NCBI GenBank assembly: GCA_044375105.1
Contig: JBILNK010000021.1
Span: forward strand, 1-35,761
Length of the DNA stretch: 35,761 bases
Reading direction: 5' to 3'
From: JBIKLM01 sp044375105
GTDB lineage: Bacteria; Planctomycetota; UBA1135; GCA-002686595
The notes beneath the pieces were generated by a model that searched no databases, was not told the origin of the DNA, and saw only the letters and a program-made list of their open reading frames with translations. The position numbers were made by a program, and so were the translations under genes. Positions 14,278 through 22,654 of this stretch are shown here, one piece after another (the first letter of the stretch is position 1; each line of letters starts with the position of its first letter).

Positions 14278-15220
14278 GCGCCGGGACCGAAAAGAACGCC
14301 CGCCAGGCGGTCAGGGAGTTCGGGGCGGGCCGGGGCAAGGGCCGGCCGGTGGCGGGCGCCAGCAGGGTCAAAGCGGCCTGCAGTTCGCGCCGCAGCAACG
14401 GGTCTCCGCTGCGCAGGCCGCGCTCGTAGGCCTGCAGCAACGGGGCCGCCAGGCGCAGCTCCCCGAGGCGCGCCAGGCCGCGCGCCGCCCGGCCGGCGAA
14501 CAGGGCTTCGCTATCGCCGAGCAGCGCCACGAGCTGAGCCTCCACGCGCGCGCCTTCGCCGCAGGCCTGGGCCCGGGCGCCGAGCGCTTCGATGGCAAAG
14601 GCGCGCGCCTGCAGGTCCGGCTCGCCGGCGGCGGCGCGCTCGAGGGCTTCCACCAGGAACGCGTCGCTGGCCCCCAGGGGTGGCAAGCGCACCAGCAGCT
14701 CGCCCGCGCGCCGCCGCGTCTTGATGTCCTTGCTCTCCAGCGCGCGCAAGAGTTCCATGCCCGCGGGCGCCCCGATCTGCTCGAGGGTGTCGCCGGCCAA
14801 GCGGGCCAACACGTCGTCGGCGGACAGCATGCCCACCAGCAGCGGCACCGCCGGCTCGCCCAGGCGCACGAGCTCGCCGCGCGCGCGCAAGAAACGGGAG
14901 GCCGGCGAAGCCTTGGTGAAGGCGTCCTCGCGCTCGAAGGCGGCCACCATCTCGGCGCCCAGGTTGTCCACCAGGAAACGCGTGGCGCGCGGATCCGCGA
15001 GGGCGCGGGCGCGCGCCGCTTCCCAGCGCTCGATCCCGCCCGGCAGGGAGCTCTCGCGGTAGGCGCGCCAGATCTCGGCCAGCTCGGGCTCGATCTGTGA
15101 GAGCGGCGTCAATTTGGGCCCCGGGGCGGGGCGGCTGGCGCAGCCTGCGAGGGACCACACGAAACAGCCACCGGCCAGAGCCAGCGCCACGCCCCGGCGC
15201 CAGGCAGCGTCGGGCTTCAC
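14273..15220 (-). CDS. lipoprotein with HEAT-like helical repeats
   Basis: 315 aa. The N-terminus is a lipoprotein signal: basic start (VKPDAAWRRG), hydrophobic core (VALALAGGCFVWSLAG) and lipobox LAGC with C27. The mature part is almost all amphipathic helices with repeated patterns such as RLGEPAVPLLVGMLSADD, DTLEQIGAPAGMELLRAL and GRAARGLARLGELRLAAPLL, typical of HEAT/PBS-lyase-like repeats that form protein-binding solenoids. A periplasmic scaffold role is inferred. The GTG at 15220 overlaps the upstream glycosyltransferase stop (GTGA), so it is the last gene of the GT4 operon; a link to glycan assembly is suggested by position only. Its stop codon is provided by repeat copy 2. Confidence 0.78.
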   Translation of the reverse strand: MKPDAAWRRGVALALAGGCFVWSLAGCASRPAPGPKLTPLSQIEPELAEIWRAYRESSLPGGIERWEAARARALADPRATRFLVDNLGAEMVAAFEREDAFTKASPASRFLRARGELVRLGEPAVPLLVGMLSADDVLARLAGDTLEQIGAPAGMELLRALESKDIKTRRRAGELLVRLPPLGASDAFLVEALERAAAGEPDLQARAFAIEALGARAQACGEGARVEAQLVALLGDSEALFAGRAARGLARLGELRLAAPLLQAYERGLRSGDPLLRRELQAALTLLAPATGRPLPRPAPNSLTAWRAFFSVPAR

Positions 15221-16518
15221 GCGGGATGACCCTCGCGGGCCGAGCGCACCTGCTCGAGGGCGCGCGCGTAGATCCGCTCGAGGCCGTCCGCGCACTCCCC
15301 CAGCGTCTGCACGGCCGGGCGGGCCGCGGCCCAGCGCTCGAGGATCGAACGGTCCCGGGCCAACTCGGTCAGGCGCTCGGCCAGATGCCGCGCGGAGCCC
15401 GCGCGGAAACAGCCGCCACCCCGGCCCTCGACCACCGCCTCCGCCATGCCGCCGTGGTCGCTGGTCAGGACCGGCACTGCGTTGCGGAAGGCCTCGTTGA
15501 TCGTGATCGGCATGTTCTCGAACCAGATGCTCGGCACCACCAACAGGTCGAAACGCTGCAGGATCCGGTCGACCTGATGCGGGTCGTAGGGTCCCGGGAA
15601 AGCCACCGCTGCGTCCCCCGCCAGGCCGCGCAGCTCGGCGACGTAGTCCTTGAACCACTCCAGGGCCCCGTGGATCTCGACCTCGACCAGGCCCGGGGCG
15701 ACCCGCGTGGCCGCTTCGACCAGCACGTGCACGCCCTTCGACGGATAGATGCCCCCGCAATAGCCGACGCGCAGGGGCCGGTCGCGCGGCACCGGGCGCG
15801 GCGCGGCCAGGGGGCCGGGATAGCCGGTGCGCAGCACGCTGAAGCGTTCGGCACGGCCCAGCCCGACCTCCAGATAGCGCTCGCGCAGGTAGCGCGAAGG
15901 CGACACCAGCTCGTGGGCCTGCTCGAGAGCGCGCCGGAACAGCTCGCGGCGCGTGCGGCCAGCGCGCACCAGGCGCAGGCGGTAGAGCAGCTTCTCGTCA
16001 GGATGGCCGCCCTCGTGGGGCTCGAGCGGGGTCGGCAGGTGCTCGAAGCAGTCGGTGCAGGTGGGCTCGCGCCAGTCGGAGCACAGGCTGCGATCACGGC
16101 GCAGCAGGGTCGCCGACTGGCACAGCGCGAAGTAGTCGTGCAGCGTCACCACCACGCCAGCGCCCGAGCGGCGGGCCAAAGTGGCGCATTCGGCGCCCCA
16201 ATGGGCGAAATGGTGGAAGTGCACCAGGTCCGGGCGCTCCTCGGCCAACAACGCGGCGAAGACCTTGGGCTGGATCTGCGGCGCGTAGCTCTCGCACAGC
16301 TGCGCGTACTCGCGCTGGTGGATCAGCTCGCGTACCGGCACGCCCTCGAATTCGCGCCGCACGAGCTGGCCCTCCGCGCGGCCGGTGTCGCGCTCGGTGC
16401 ACCAGACCGAGACCCGATGCCCGCGCCGCTGCCACTCCTGGGCCAGCTGGTGCGTGTGCAGCTCGCTGCCTCCCAGGTGATCGGGAAGGTAGTCGTGGAT
16501 GACCAGGGCGATGTGCAT
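15217..16518 (-). CDS. GT4-type glycosyltransferase (third of three in tandem)
   Basis: 433 aa GT-B fold retaining glycosyltransferase, cytoplasmic or membrane-associated, expected to add a sugar from a nucleotide-sugar donor to a lipid-linked glycan. N-lobe start MHIALVIHDYLPDHLGGSE with the acceptor-side G-G-x-E motif; C-lobe has GYCGGIYPSKGVHVLVEA, and the donor-binding E-x7-E block ENMPITINEAF followed by SDHGGMAEAV. After HDYF there are four cysteines (C133, C146, C154, C157) in the pattern C-x12-C-x7-C-x2-C, also present in both upstream paralogues. The ATG at 16518 is 2 bp after the preceding gene's stop. Donor and acceptor cannot be read from sequence. Confidence 0.88.
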   Translation of the reverse strand: MHIALVIHDYLPDHLGGSELHTHQLAQEWQRRGHRVSVWCTERDTGRAEGQLVRREFEGVPVRELIHQREYAQLCESYAPQIQPKVFAALLAEERPDLVHFHHFAHWGAECATLARRSGAGVVVTLHDYFALCQSATLLRRDRSLCSDWREPTCTDCFEHLPTPLEPHEGGHPDEKLLYRLRLVRAGRTRRELFRRALEQAHELVSPSRYLRERYLEVGLGRAERFSVLRTGYPGPLAAPRPVPRDRPLRVGYCGGIYPSKGVHVLVEAATRVAPGLVEVEIHGALEWFKDYVAELRGLAGDAAVAFPGPYDPHQVDRILQRFDLLVVPSIWFENMPITINEAFRNAVPVLTSDHGGMAEAVVEGRGGGCFRAGSARHLAERLTELARDRSILERWAAARPAVQTLGECADGLERIYARALEQVRSAREGHPA

Positions 16519-16520
16519 GC

Positions 16521-17954
16521 TCAGCAAGGGTCGCGCTCGGGAGCCTCTGGATCGACGCTCGCCAGGCCCAGGCGCTCGGACGGCGTGGCTTCCAGGCCCG
16601 CCTGCCAGCGCTCGTTCTGATGGCGCTCGAGGCGCTCTTCGAACCATTCGCGCGGCGGCAGGGAGGGCGGACCGGCTTCGATCGCGCGCCGATAGAGCGG
16701 CAACATGCGCCCTATGTGGGCGGGCCAATCGAGGGCCTGTGAGCCGCCGCTCGGCACCGCGGCGCGCAGGGCCGCCAGCGCCTCGGGCGCCGCGGCGAGG
16801 CGCGCCAGTTCCAACGCCAAGGCCGCCGCATCGCCGGCCGGATAGAGCCGCGCGTAGGCCTGACCGCGGGCCCGTTCCTCGAAGGCACCCGCGGCCGGCA
16901 GCAGCCAGGGCAGGCCCAGATCGAGGGCCTCGTCCAGCACCATGCCGTAGGACTCGTGGCCCAGGCTGCAGGAGAGCAGCAGGGCCGAGTGGCGCGCCGG
17001 GTGCTCGGCCAAGGAGCCGAGCTCGTAGGCGCCGTGGAAGTGCACGTCCAGTCCCTGGGCCAGGTCGCGCAGCCGCCGGGCGAAGGCCGGGTCCGCTTCG
17101 GCGCCGAGCAGGTGCAGGCGCACGGCGCGCGGGTCGGGCAGGGCGCGCAGGGCGGCCAGGGCCAGATGGGCGCCCTTGATCGGGGTCAGGTGGCCGAACA
17201 GGCACAGCTCGAGGGGCGCGTTGGCCTCTGGCCCGGGCCAGCGCGCCAGGCGCTGGCTGCGCCCGGGCGGGACGACCTCGGCCGGGAAGGCCTGCGGAGC
17301 GAGGCCCAAGCAGGCCGCCAAGGTTGCGTGGTGGCTCCGACTGGGCACGATGCGCACGCGCGCCAGGTCGAGCTCGCGGCGCACGTCGCGGGCGTGCTCG
17401 TGCAGCCGCAGACGCCCCTCGATGGCGTCGATCCAGGGCGTGAAGGGCGGCTGGGAGGCGGCGCAGGCGAGGCACGGGTCGGGTCCGAGCGGCGCGGTGC
17501 ACAGGCTCTCGGTGCCCGGCCTGACGCGGAAGGCGATCAGGCAGCTGGTCGACAGATCGTGCAGGCTGACCAGGGCCGGGATGCCGCGTCGGGCGGCGCT
17601 GGCCACCAGGTCGCGGCTGAGGCGCTGCCAATGGTGCACGTGGACCGCGTCCGGGCGGAATTCGTCCAGCAGCTCCTCGAACAGAGCCCGGGCCTCGGGC
17701 GAGCGCGCCTTGTGCCAATGATCGAAGAAGGAGTCGCCGCGGTGCAGGCGCCAGACCGGGAATTCGCGGCCGGTCTCGGGATCGGTGTCGCTGGAACAAA
17801 CCCGCTGCGTGCCCTGGCGCCAGTCGAGGGAACCCGCCGCCACACCCACCTCGACGCCGGCCACGAGCAGCGCCCGAGCGAGCTCCTGCACCGTGCGCTC
17901 GGTGCCCCCGAGCAGCTCCGGCGGGTAGCCATGCACGACCTGCAGGATCCTCAA
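16521..17954 (-). CDS. GT4-type glycosyltransferase (second of three in tandem)
   Basis: 477 aa GT-B glycosyltransferase. It opens MRILQVVHGYPPELLGGTER, the same G-G-T-E acceptor-lobe start as its neighbours. The start codon is TTG at 17954, in a TTGA overlap with the stop of the upstream gene; no ATG gives this conserved start. C-lobe: LFGHLTPIKGAHLALAAL, and the E-x7-E donor block HESYGMVLDEALDLGLP. Cysteine quartet C138, C152, C161, C164 after HDLS. It is more divergent than the other two copies (no S-D-x-G-G-M block), so its sugar specificity may differ. The C-terminal ~60 residues are polar and without a clear domain. Confidence 0.87.
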   Translation of the reverse strand: MRILQVVHGYPPELLGGTERTVQELARALLVAGVEVGVAAGSLDWRQGTQRVCSSDTDPETGREFPVWRLHRGDSFFDHWHKARSPEARALFEELLDEFRPDAVHVHHWQRLSRDLVASAARRGIPALVSLHDLSTSCLIAFRVRPGTESLCTAPLGPDPCLACAASQPPFTPWIDAIEGRLRLHEHARDVRRELDLARVRIVPSRSHHATLAACLGLAPQAFPAEVVPPGRSQRLARWPGPEANAPLELCLFGHLTPIKGAHLALAALRALPDPRAVRLHLLGAEADPAFARRLRDLAQGLDVHFHGAYELGSLAEHPARHSALLLSCSLGHESYGMVLDEALDLGLPWLLPAAGAFEERARGQAYARLYPAGDAAALALELARLAAAPEALAALRAAVPSGGSQALDWPAHIGRMLPLYRRAIEAGPPSLPPREWFEERLERHQNERWQAGLEATPSERLGLASVDPEAPERDPC

Positions 17955-19456
17955 GGAGCCTCCCCCCCAAGGCCCGCAGGGCGCCCGCGGCGCTGCTGCA
18001 AGGCCTCGCCGTACAGCGCCAGGAGCTGGGCGGCATCCTCGGCCACGCCGCGGACGGGGTGCGGATCTCGGTAAAAGCTCTGCATGCGCTCGGGCTCGCG
18101 GATCAGGTCCGCCAGGCGGGCCGCCAGGTCCTCCGGATCGCCGACCCGGAAACGGTAGCCGTGCTCCCCGTGGACGACCAGCTCGGCCATGCCGCCCAGA
18201 TCGCTGACCAACAGGGGGGTGCGCGTGATCAGCGCCTCCAGGATGATCAACGGCGAGTTCTCGTACCAGACGCTGGGCACCACCAGCAGATCGGTGCGCT
18301 CGAGCACCCGCGGCACCTGCTCCCGCTCGAGGGCGCCGGCCAGGCGGACGCCAGCCTGCTCGGCCAGGCGCTCCACCGCCCGCACGTAATCCGGGGTGTG
18401 GTGCGTCGGGCCGTGGATCTCGAGCTCGGCCCGCTCGCGCAGCTCGGCCGGCACGCGCAACCAGGCCTGCAGCAGGATGTGCACGCCCTTATGGGGCACC
18501 ACGGTGCCGATGAAGCCCACGCGCAGCTTGAAGCCGGCCCGGCGCTCGAAACCCTCGAAGTGCTCGAGATCGATGCCGGTGCGCATGTACAGGACCTGCT
18601 CCTCGGGGATGCCCCAACGAATGAAGCTCTCGCGCAGGAAGCGGCTGGGAGCGATGAATCGATCGACGACGGGCAACAGCCGCCGGCGCAGCCCCTCGTC
18701 GCGGCGGGCCACGGCTTCCATCATCGCGCTCTGGCCTCTGGTCAACTCCTCAGGGGGCGGCGAGACGTCGGAGGCCGGAGCTGGCAGCCCCCCCCCCGAC
18801 AGGTTCGACTTGGACTTCGAGGCCGTAGGGCCGGCCAGTTTGTCGGAAGACCGGGGATTGAAGCGCTCGGACCATTCGCGCGCCAAGGGGCCCAGATCGA
18901 TGCCCGTGGCGCTGCGCAGCAAGGCCAGGCCCTTGGCAGCCGCGCGCTGGGTGCGCGTCTGCGAGAACTTGAATTTCTCGAGGCACTGGCCGCAGCGGGC
19001 GAAGTCGATCGTGTGGCAGATCGAGCGATCGGCGTGCAGGCGCTGGCCGAAACGCGCGCATTGCAGCCAATAATCGTGCAGCGTATAGAACACCGGAAGA
19101 CCTCGGCGCTGGACCTCCTCCACGCAGCCGATCGACAGGTACATGAGGTGCATGAAATGCACCACGGCCGGTCGGAAGTCGTCCAAGAAAATCGAGAAGG
19201 AGCGCTCGACCGGCGAGTAGTCCCAGGTCTCTTCGAAACGATTGTAGAATAGGTTGTTGGTCAGCTCGTGCACCGGAACGCCCTGGTAGTGGCGCAGGTG
19301 CACGCCCAGGTTGGGGCGCGAGATCTCCTTCTCGGTGGTGAAGACATGCGCATCGTGCCCCAGGCGCCGCAGGTGCTGGGCGAGCTGGAAGGTGTAGATC
19401 TCGGTCCCGGCCGGATGCTTCGGCAGGAAGTCATGGGAGACCAGCAGGATGCGCAT
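17951..19456 (-). CDS. GT4-type glycosyltransferase (first of three in tandem), with inserted linker
   Basis: 501 aa GT-B glycosyltransferase. MRILLVSHDFLPKHPAGTE at the start; GFIGTVVPHKGVHILLQAWL, the donor block ENSPLIILEAL and SDLGGMAELVV in the C-lobe. Cysteine quartet C133, C147, C155, C158 after HDYW. Relative to the 433-aa paralogue it carries a longer segment between the lobes (roughly residues 165-290), including a low-complexity Ser/Pro/Gly/Lys stretch (SNLSGGGLPAPASDVSPPPE). Inside that stretch the coding strand has nine consecutive G (18788-18796), where replication slippage would shift the frame. The ATG at 19456 is the head of the three-GT operon; no strong Shine-Dalgarno is visible. 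A TAGAAT at 19479-19484 could be a -10 element, but no matching -35 was found. Confidence 0.88.
   Translation of the reverse strand: MRILLVSHDFLPKHPAGTEIYTFQLAQHLRRLGHDAHVFTTEKEISRPNLGVHLRHYQGVPVHELTNNLFYNRFEETWDYSPVERSFSIFLDDFRPAVVHFMHLMYLSIGCVEEVQRRGLPVFYTLHDYWLQCARFGQRLHADRSICHTIDFARCGQCLEKFKFSQTRTQRAAAKGLALLRSATGIDLGPLAREWSERFNPRSSDKLAGPTASKSKSNLSGGGLPAPASDVSPPPEELTRGQSAMMEAVARRDEGLRRRLLPVVDRFIAPSRFLRESFIRWGIPEEQVLYMRTGIDLEHFEGFERRAGFKLRVGFIGTVVPHKGVHILLQAWLRVPAELRERAELEIHGPTHHTPDYVRAVERLAEQAGVRLAGALEREQVPRVLERTDLLVVPSVWYENSPLIILEALITRTPLLVSDLGGMAELVVHGEHGYRFRVGDPEDLAARLADLIREPERMQSFYRDPHPVRGVAEDAAQLLALYGEALQQRRGRPAGLGGEAP
18788..18796 (-). repeat. G9 homopolymer inside a glycosyltransferase gene
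   Basis: Nine G on the coding strand (C on plus) in the low-complexity linker of the first GT4 gene. Such tracts are classic slippage sites in surface-glycan genes of other bacteria. Here the tract is in frame, so the gene reads through as sequenced. Whether its length varies is unknown. Confidence 0.6.
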
Positions 19457-19807
19457 GGGATAGCGCTTAGTCTCGCCGATTCTAGCGGGGAAACCAGACA
19501 GCTCTCGGCTCGATCCACAGACTGGTCCGGGACGGCCGGCCAAACCGATCCGGAATGGAATCTGGACAGAGGCGGGGCCGCGACGCGGCGGGCGGGGCAC
19601 AGCCTCCCCCCCCCCGTTTCGCGGCCCGAGGGCGCCAGGGCGATTCGAGAGGCACGGGAACGCGCCCTCGGGACACCCCGCGGGCGGACGGCCGAGCTGG
19701 GTGCAAGGCAGACCCGGGGGGCCCGCCGGCCCTGCCGCGGGCCCCCGGTCGCCCGGGTAGGGGCAACGGTCCGGCCCCCGAGCGACCCCCGCCGCCGACC
19801 AAACCGT
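19457..19807. other. 351-bp gene-free region between mscS-like and GT4 operons
   Basis: This probably holds the promoter and leader of the GT4 operon and the end of the upstream transcript. It contains a run of ten C at 19606-19615 (G on the transcribed sense strand), about 150 bp before the GT start. No ORF looks protein-like, and no terminator with a U tract was found. Confidence 0.4.
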
Positions 19808-21475
19808 TCAATCGACGTCCATGGGCGGCAGGACCCCATCGGGTCCGAGCGGGCCGTGCTCACCGGTCTCGTTCTTCACCACCAGCACCCGCTTGGGGTA
19901 CGGGATCTCCACTTGCCGCTCGTCGAACAGGACCTTGATGATCGGGCGCAGTTGATTCTGGACCGCCAGGTGCGTGCCGGGACGGACGCGCGTCACCGTG
20001 CGGAAGCGCAGCTCGGATTCCCCGAAATCGATCAGGCCCTTGACCACGGTCGGCTCGAGCACGTCGGAACAGCTGGCGGCTAGCTGGCGGCCGGCGTCCT
20101 CGAGCGCCTGCGTGACGCGCTCCAGGTCCGATTCGTAGGCCACGCCGACCTCGACCACGGCGAAGGTGTAGCGCTTGCTGTAGTTGATCACCGTGTCGAC
20201 CTGCCCATTGCGGATGATGTGATGGCGTCCGTCGTTGTCACGGATCCGCGTGGTGCGCAGATCGATGCGCTCGACGACACCCTCGCAATCACCGATTTTG
20301 ACGTAATCCCCCACCAGGTAGTAGTCCTCGAACAGCACGAAAAAGCCCGAGACCACGTCGTTGACCAGGTTCTGGGCGCCCAGGCCGACCGCCAGACCGA
20401 TGATGCCCGCGCCGGCCAGGAAGGGCGTCGAGTCGATCTGCAGCCGCTCGAGGATCATCAGCGCGGCCCCGAAGTAGATCAGGTACTGGCTGCCGCTCTC
20501 GATCAGCGGCACCAGGGTCTCGCGGCGCTGGCGCTGCTCGAGCTCGACTTCGCGGCGTCCGAGCAACAGCTCGCCGGCCGCCAAGCGCACCCCTTCCGCC
20601 AGGGCCCGCGCCAGGAACACGATCGCGATCACCGCGATCAGGCGCGGTCCCCACTCGGCCAGGTCCGCGATCGGCTCGATCTGCCGCACCACCAAGGTGA
20701 CCGCGAGTACGATCAAGATCGCCTCCAGGGAGCGCCGCAGCAGTGGCATCAGGTGGCGGAACTTGGAATAGTGCGCCAGCCAAGCGCCCGGATCCTGGCG
20801 CTCCTCCGCCAGGGCCGCCACGGAGATCAGCAGCACGTCGAGGGCGTACCAGCCGACCCAGCCCGCGCCGGCGATCCAATAGACCCGCGCGAGCACCGCA
20901 CACAGCTCCTGCACCCCGGCAGGCAGCGCGAAGGCCTCCAACGCAAACAGCAAGACCGCGATCCATACGCCCACATGAACCAGCCGGGACAACCCCGCAA
21001 AGAAACTCTTCAGGCTGGCGTCGTTGGCGGTGATCCCGCGGAACTCGATCGCCCGGCGCTCGAGAAACGCCAGCAGCCGGCTGAGCGGCAGGAGCAGCGC
21101 GCCAGCCAACATGCAGGCCAGCAGGACCTTCAGCAAGCGCTGCAGCTGCTGATCCCAGAACTCGGGGGGCATGCGGGCCAGCTGATCGCGGACGTGCACT
21201 TCGATCGCGATCCCCTGATACCACAACTGGCCGCCGTAAGCCGCGACGCCCGCGGCCAGCAACAGGGCCACCGCGGTCAGGGATTGCCGCAGGCGGAGCC
21301 CCAGCCAGTCGCCGAAGCGGCCGCCGAGGAACGGGAGCAAGGCGGCCAGCAGCCGCAGGGCTCGGCCGGCCAGGAAACGCGCCAGCGCGTAGCCGAGGCC
21401 AAGAGCGAACAGCGCCGCGCCAAGGGTCAGGGCGTTGTGGCTATCCAGGTCGGAAGCGACGAGCGGGGGGAACAT
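19808..21475 (-). CDS. MscS-family mechanosensitive channel
   Basis: 555 aa integral membrane protein. The MscS core lies at about residues 330-500: pore-lining helix rich in Gly/Ala (LAGAGIIGLAVGLGAQNLVN, 353-372), then VSGFFVLFEDYYLVGDYVKI (375-394) leading into the beta domain (VVERIDLRTTRIRDNDGR) and a C-terminal alpha/beta domain. N-terminal to this are several extra hydrophobic helices (about 20-45, 65-85, 115-135, 165-185, 200-220, 250-300), making it larger than E. coli MscS (286 aa) and nearer the multi-helix MscS-like channels. Role: pressure release on osmotic downshock. It begins 42 bp after the preceding glycosyltransferase stop and could be the last gene of the polysaccharide operon. 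Start ATG at 21475. Confidence 0.9.
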   Translation of the reverse strand: MFPPLVASDLDSHNALTLGAALFALGLGYALARFLAGRALRLLAALLPFLGGRFGDWLGLRLRQSLTAVALLLAAGVAAYGGQLWYQGIAIEVHVRDQLARMPPEFWDQQLQRLLKVLLACMLAGALLLPLSRLLAFLERRAIEFRGITANDASLKSFFAGLSRLVHVGVWIAVLLFALEAFALPAGVQELCAVLARVYWIAGAGWVGWYALDVLLISVAALAEERQDPGAWLAHYSKFRHLMPLLRRSLEAILIVLAVTLVVRQIEPIADLAEWGPRLIAVIAIVFLARALAEGVRLAAGELLLGRREVELEQRQRRETLVPLIESGSQYLIYFGAALMILERLQIDSTPFLAGAGIIGLAVGLGAQNLVNDVVSGFFVLFEDYYLVGDYVKIGDCEGVVERIDLRTTRIRDNDGRHHIIRNGQVDTVINYSKRYTFAVVEVGVAYESDLERVTQALEDAGRQLAASCSDVLEPTVVKGLIDFGESELRFRTVTRVRPGTHLAVQNQLRPIIKVLFDERQVEIPYPKRVLVVKNETGEHGPLGPDGVLPPMDVD

Positions 21476-21517
21476 GGCGCGATCGGGCGGCGGTCGACTC
21501 GGGTCGATGGAAAGGAC

Positions 21518-22654
21518 TCAGGGCAGCAGTCGCCGAGCGCAAGCCCACCAGGCCGCCAGCAGCGCGCTCAGCAACCGGGCCGAACGGGCCCCGCGCGGAT
21601 CGACGACCAATTGGGGCGAAAGGGTCAGCGGTCCGCCGACCAGCAGGCGGGAATCGCGCACCCGGCGGCCCGCTTGGATGCGCTGGCGGTTCCCCAGGGT
21701 GCGCGGCAGGTGCCGCAAGAACGACAGCTTGCCGTGCAGATAGCTCTTGCCGTGGCCGGCCTTGAGGGTGAACAGGAACCAGGCCAACTCGTACAGCACG
21801 AGCCCCGGCAGGCTGACCAGCAGGGTCCATCCGGCGTGGCATTTGAGCATCACCAGCCAGCGATTCCTCGAATGAAAGAACGCGCGGCGCTGTGGGTATT
21901 GGCTGGCGCGGAAGGAAATGCCCGCGGTGCCGGATTTGTGACGTACCAAGGCGTCCTCGACGGACAGGAGCCGTTCCCCGGCCAGGCGCAGGCGCCAGGA
22001 GAGGTCGAAGTCCTCGAACAGGATGAACAACATCTCGTCGAAGCCGCCGAGTTCCAGCACCCGCTGGCGATCCATCAGGCCACAGATCGAGATGTAGCCG
22101 TCGACCTCGATCACCCCTTGGCCTTCGGCTTCCGCCAGCGGCCGGTAAAAGTTGCGCAGGGCGAACAGACCCACGTAGTGGAAGCGCCCACCGTCATAGT
22201 GCACGCGCGTGGGCTCGTGGGCCACGACGCTGCGGGGCTGGGCCAGGACGGCGTTCTCGTCGGCCTCGAGGGCCACGCGCAGCTTGGAGAGTACGTCGGG
22301 GCCCAGCACGGCGTCGTTGTCGACCGCCAGAACCCAGCGGTTCCGGGCGCGCGTCAGGCCCTCGTTGCGGGCCCGGCAGGGACCGCCGTTGGTGGTCAGC
22401 GCGTGCACGCGCACGCTGGGGAAGTCGCGCGCCAGGAGCTCGAGGCTGCCATCGGTCGAGCCGTCATCGACCACCAGGATCTCGTCGAGCTGATCCCCGA
22501 GGGCCAGCAGCGCCCCGAGGCACTCGGGCAAGTAGTCCTGGCCCTGGTAATTGCACACGACCGCGCTGATCGGACCCAGGTCGCGCCTCGGCCGGCCAAT
22601 CGCAGGCGCGCTCGCCGGCAGGGCCCCGCGGGCCTCATCGTCCCCGGCCTTCAC
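21518..22654 (-). CDS. GT2-family glycosyltransferase
   Basis: 378 aa GT-A fold inverting glycosyltransferase. Nucleotide-binding start ISAVVCNYQGQDYLPECLGA (29-48), VVDDGSTDGS (61-70), NGGPCRARNEGL, metal-binding DND (112-114), then the acceptor region GGFDEMLFILFEDFDLSWRL with the catalytic-base ED pair. Near the C-terminus a hydrophobic, amphipathic region (WTLLVSLPGLVLYELAWFLF) suggests membrane attachment, common in rhamnosyl-type GT2 enzymes. The GTG at 22654 is in a GTGA overlap with the stop of the fusion gene upstream, so the two are translationally coupled. The C-terminal half is similar in layout to that of the fusion partner (RNRWLVMLK here, RNAWLTQLK there), suggesting paralogy. 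Confidence 0.87.
   Translation of the reverse strand: MKAGDDEARGALPASAPAIGRPRRDLGPISAVVCNYQGQDYLPECLGALLALGDQLDEILVVDDGSTDGSLELLARDFPSVRVHALTTNGGPCRARNEGLTRARNRWVLAVDNDAVLGPDVLSKLRVALEADENAVLAQPRSVVAHEPTRVHYDGGRFHYVGLFALRNFYRPLAEAEGQGVIEVDGYISICGLMDRQRVLELGGFDEMLFILFEDFDLSWRLRLAGERLLSVEDALVRHKSGTAGISFRASQYPQRRAFFHSRNRWLVMLKCHAGWTLLVSLPGLVLYELAWFLFTLKAGHGKSYLHGKLSFLRHLPRTLGNRQRIQAGRRVRDSRLLVGGPLTLSPQLVVDPRGARSARLLSALLAAWWACARRLLP

Noticed and set aside
19479..19484. TAGAAT -10 box before the GT4 operon
   Set aside because: No -35-like hexamer at 16-18 bp; kept only as a remark in the gene entry.
19457..19807. Small gene in the space before the GT4 operon
   Set aside because: The minus-strand frames here are Arg/Pro/Gly-rich without hydrophobic or domain-like pattern and have no plausible start signal.
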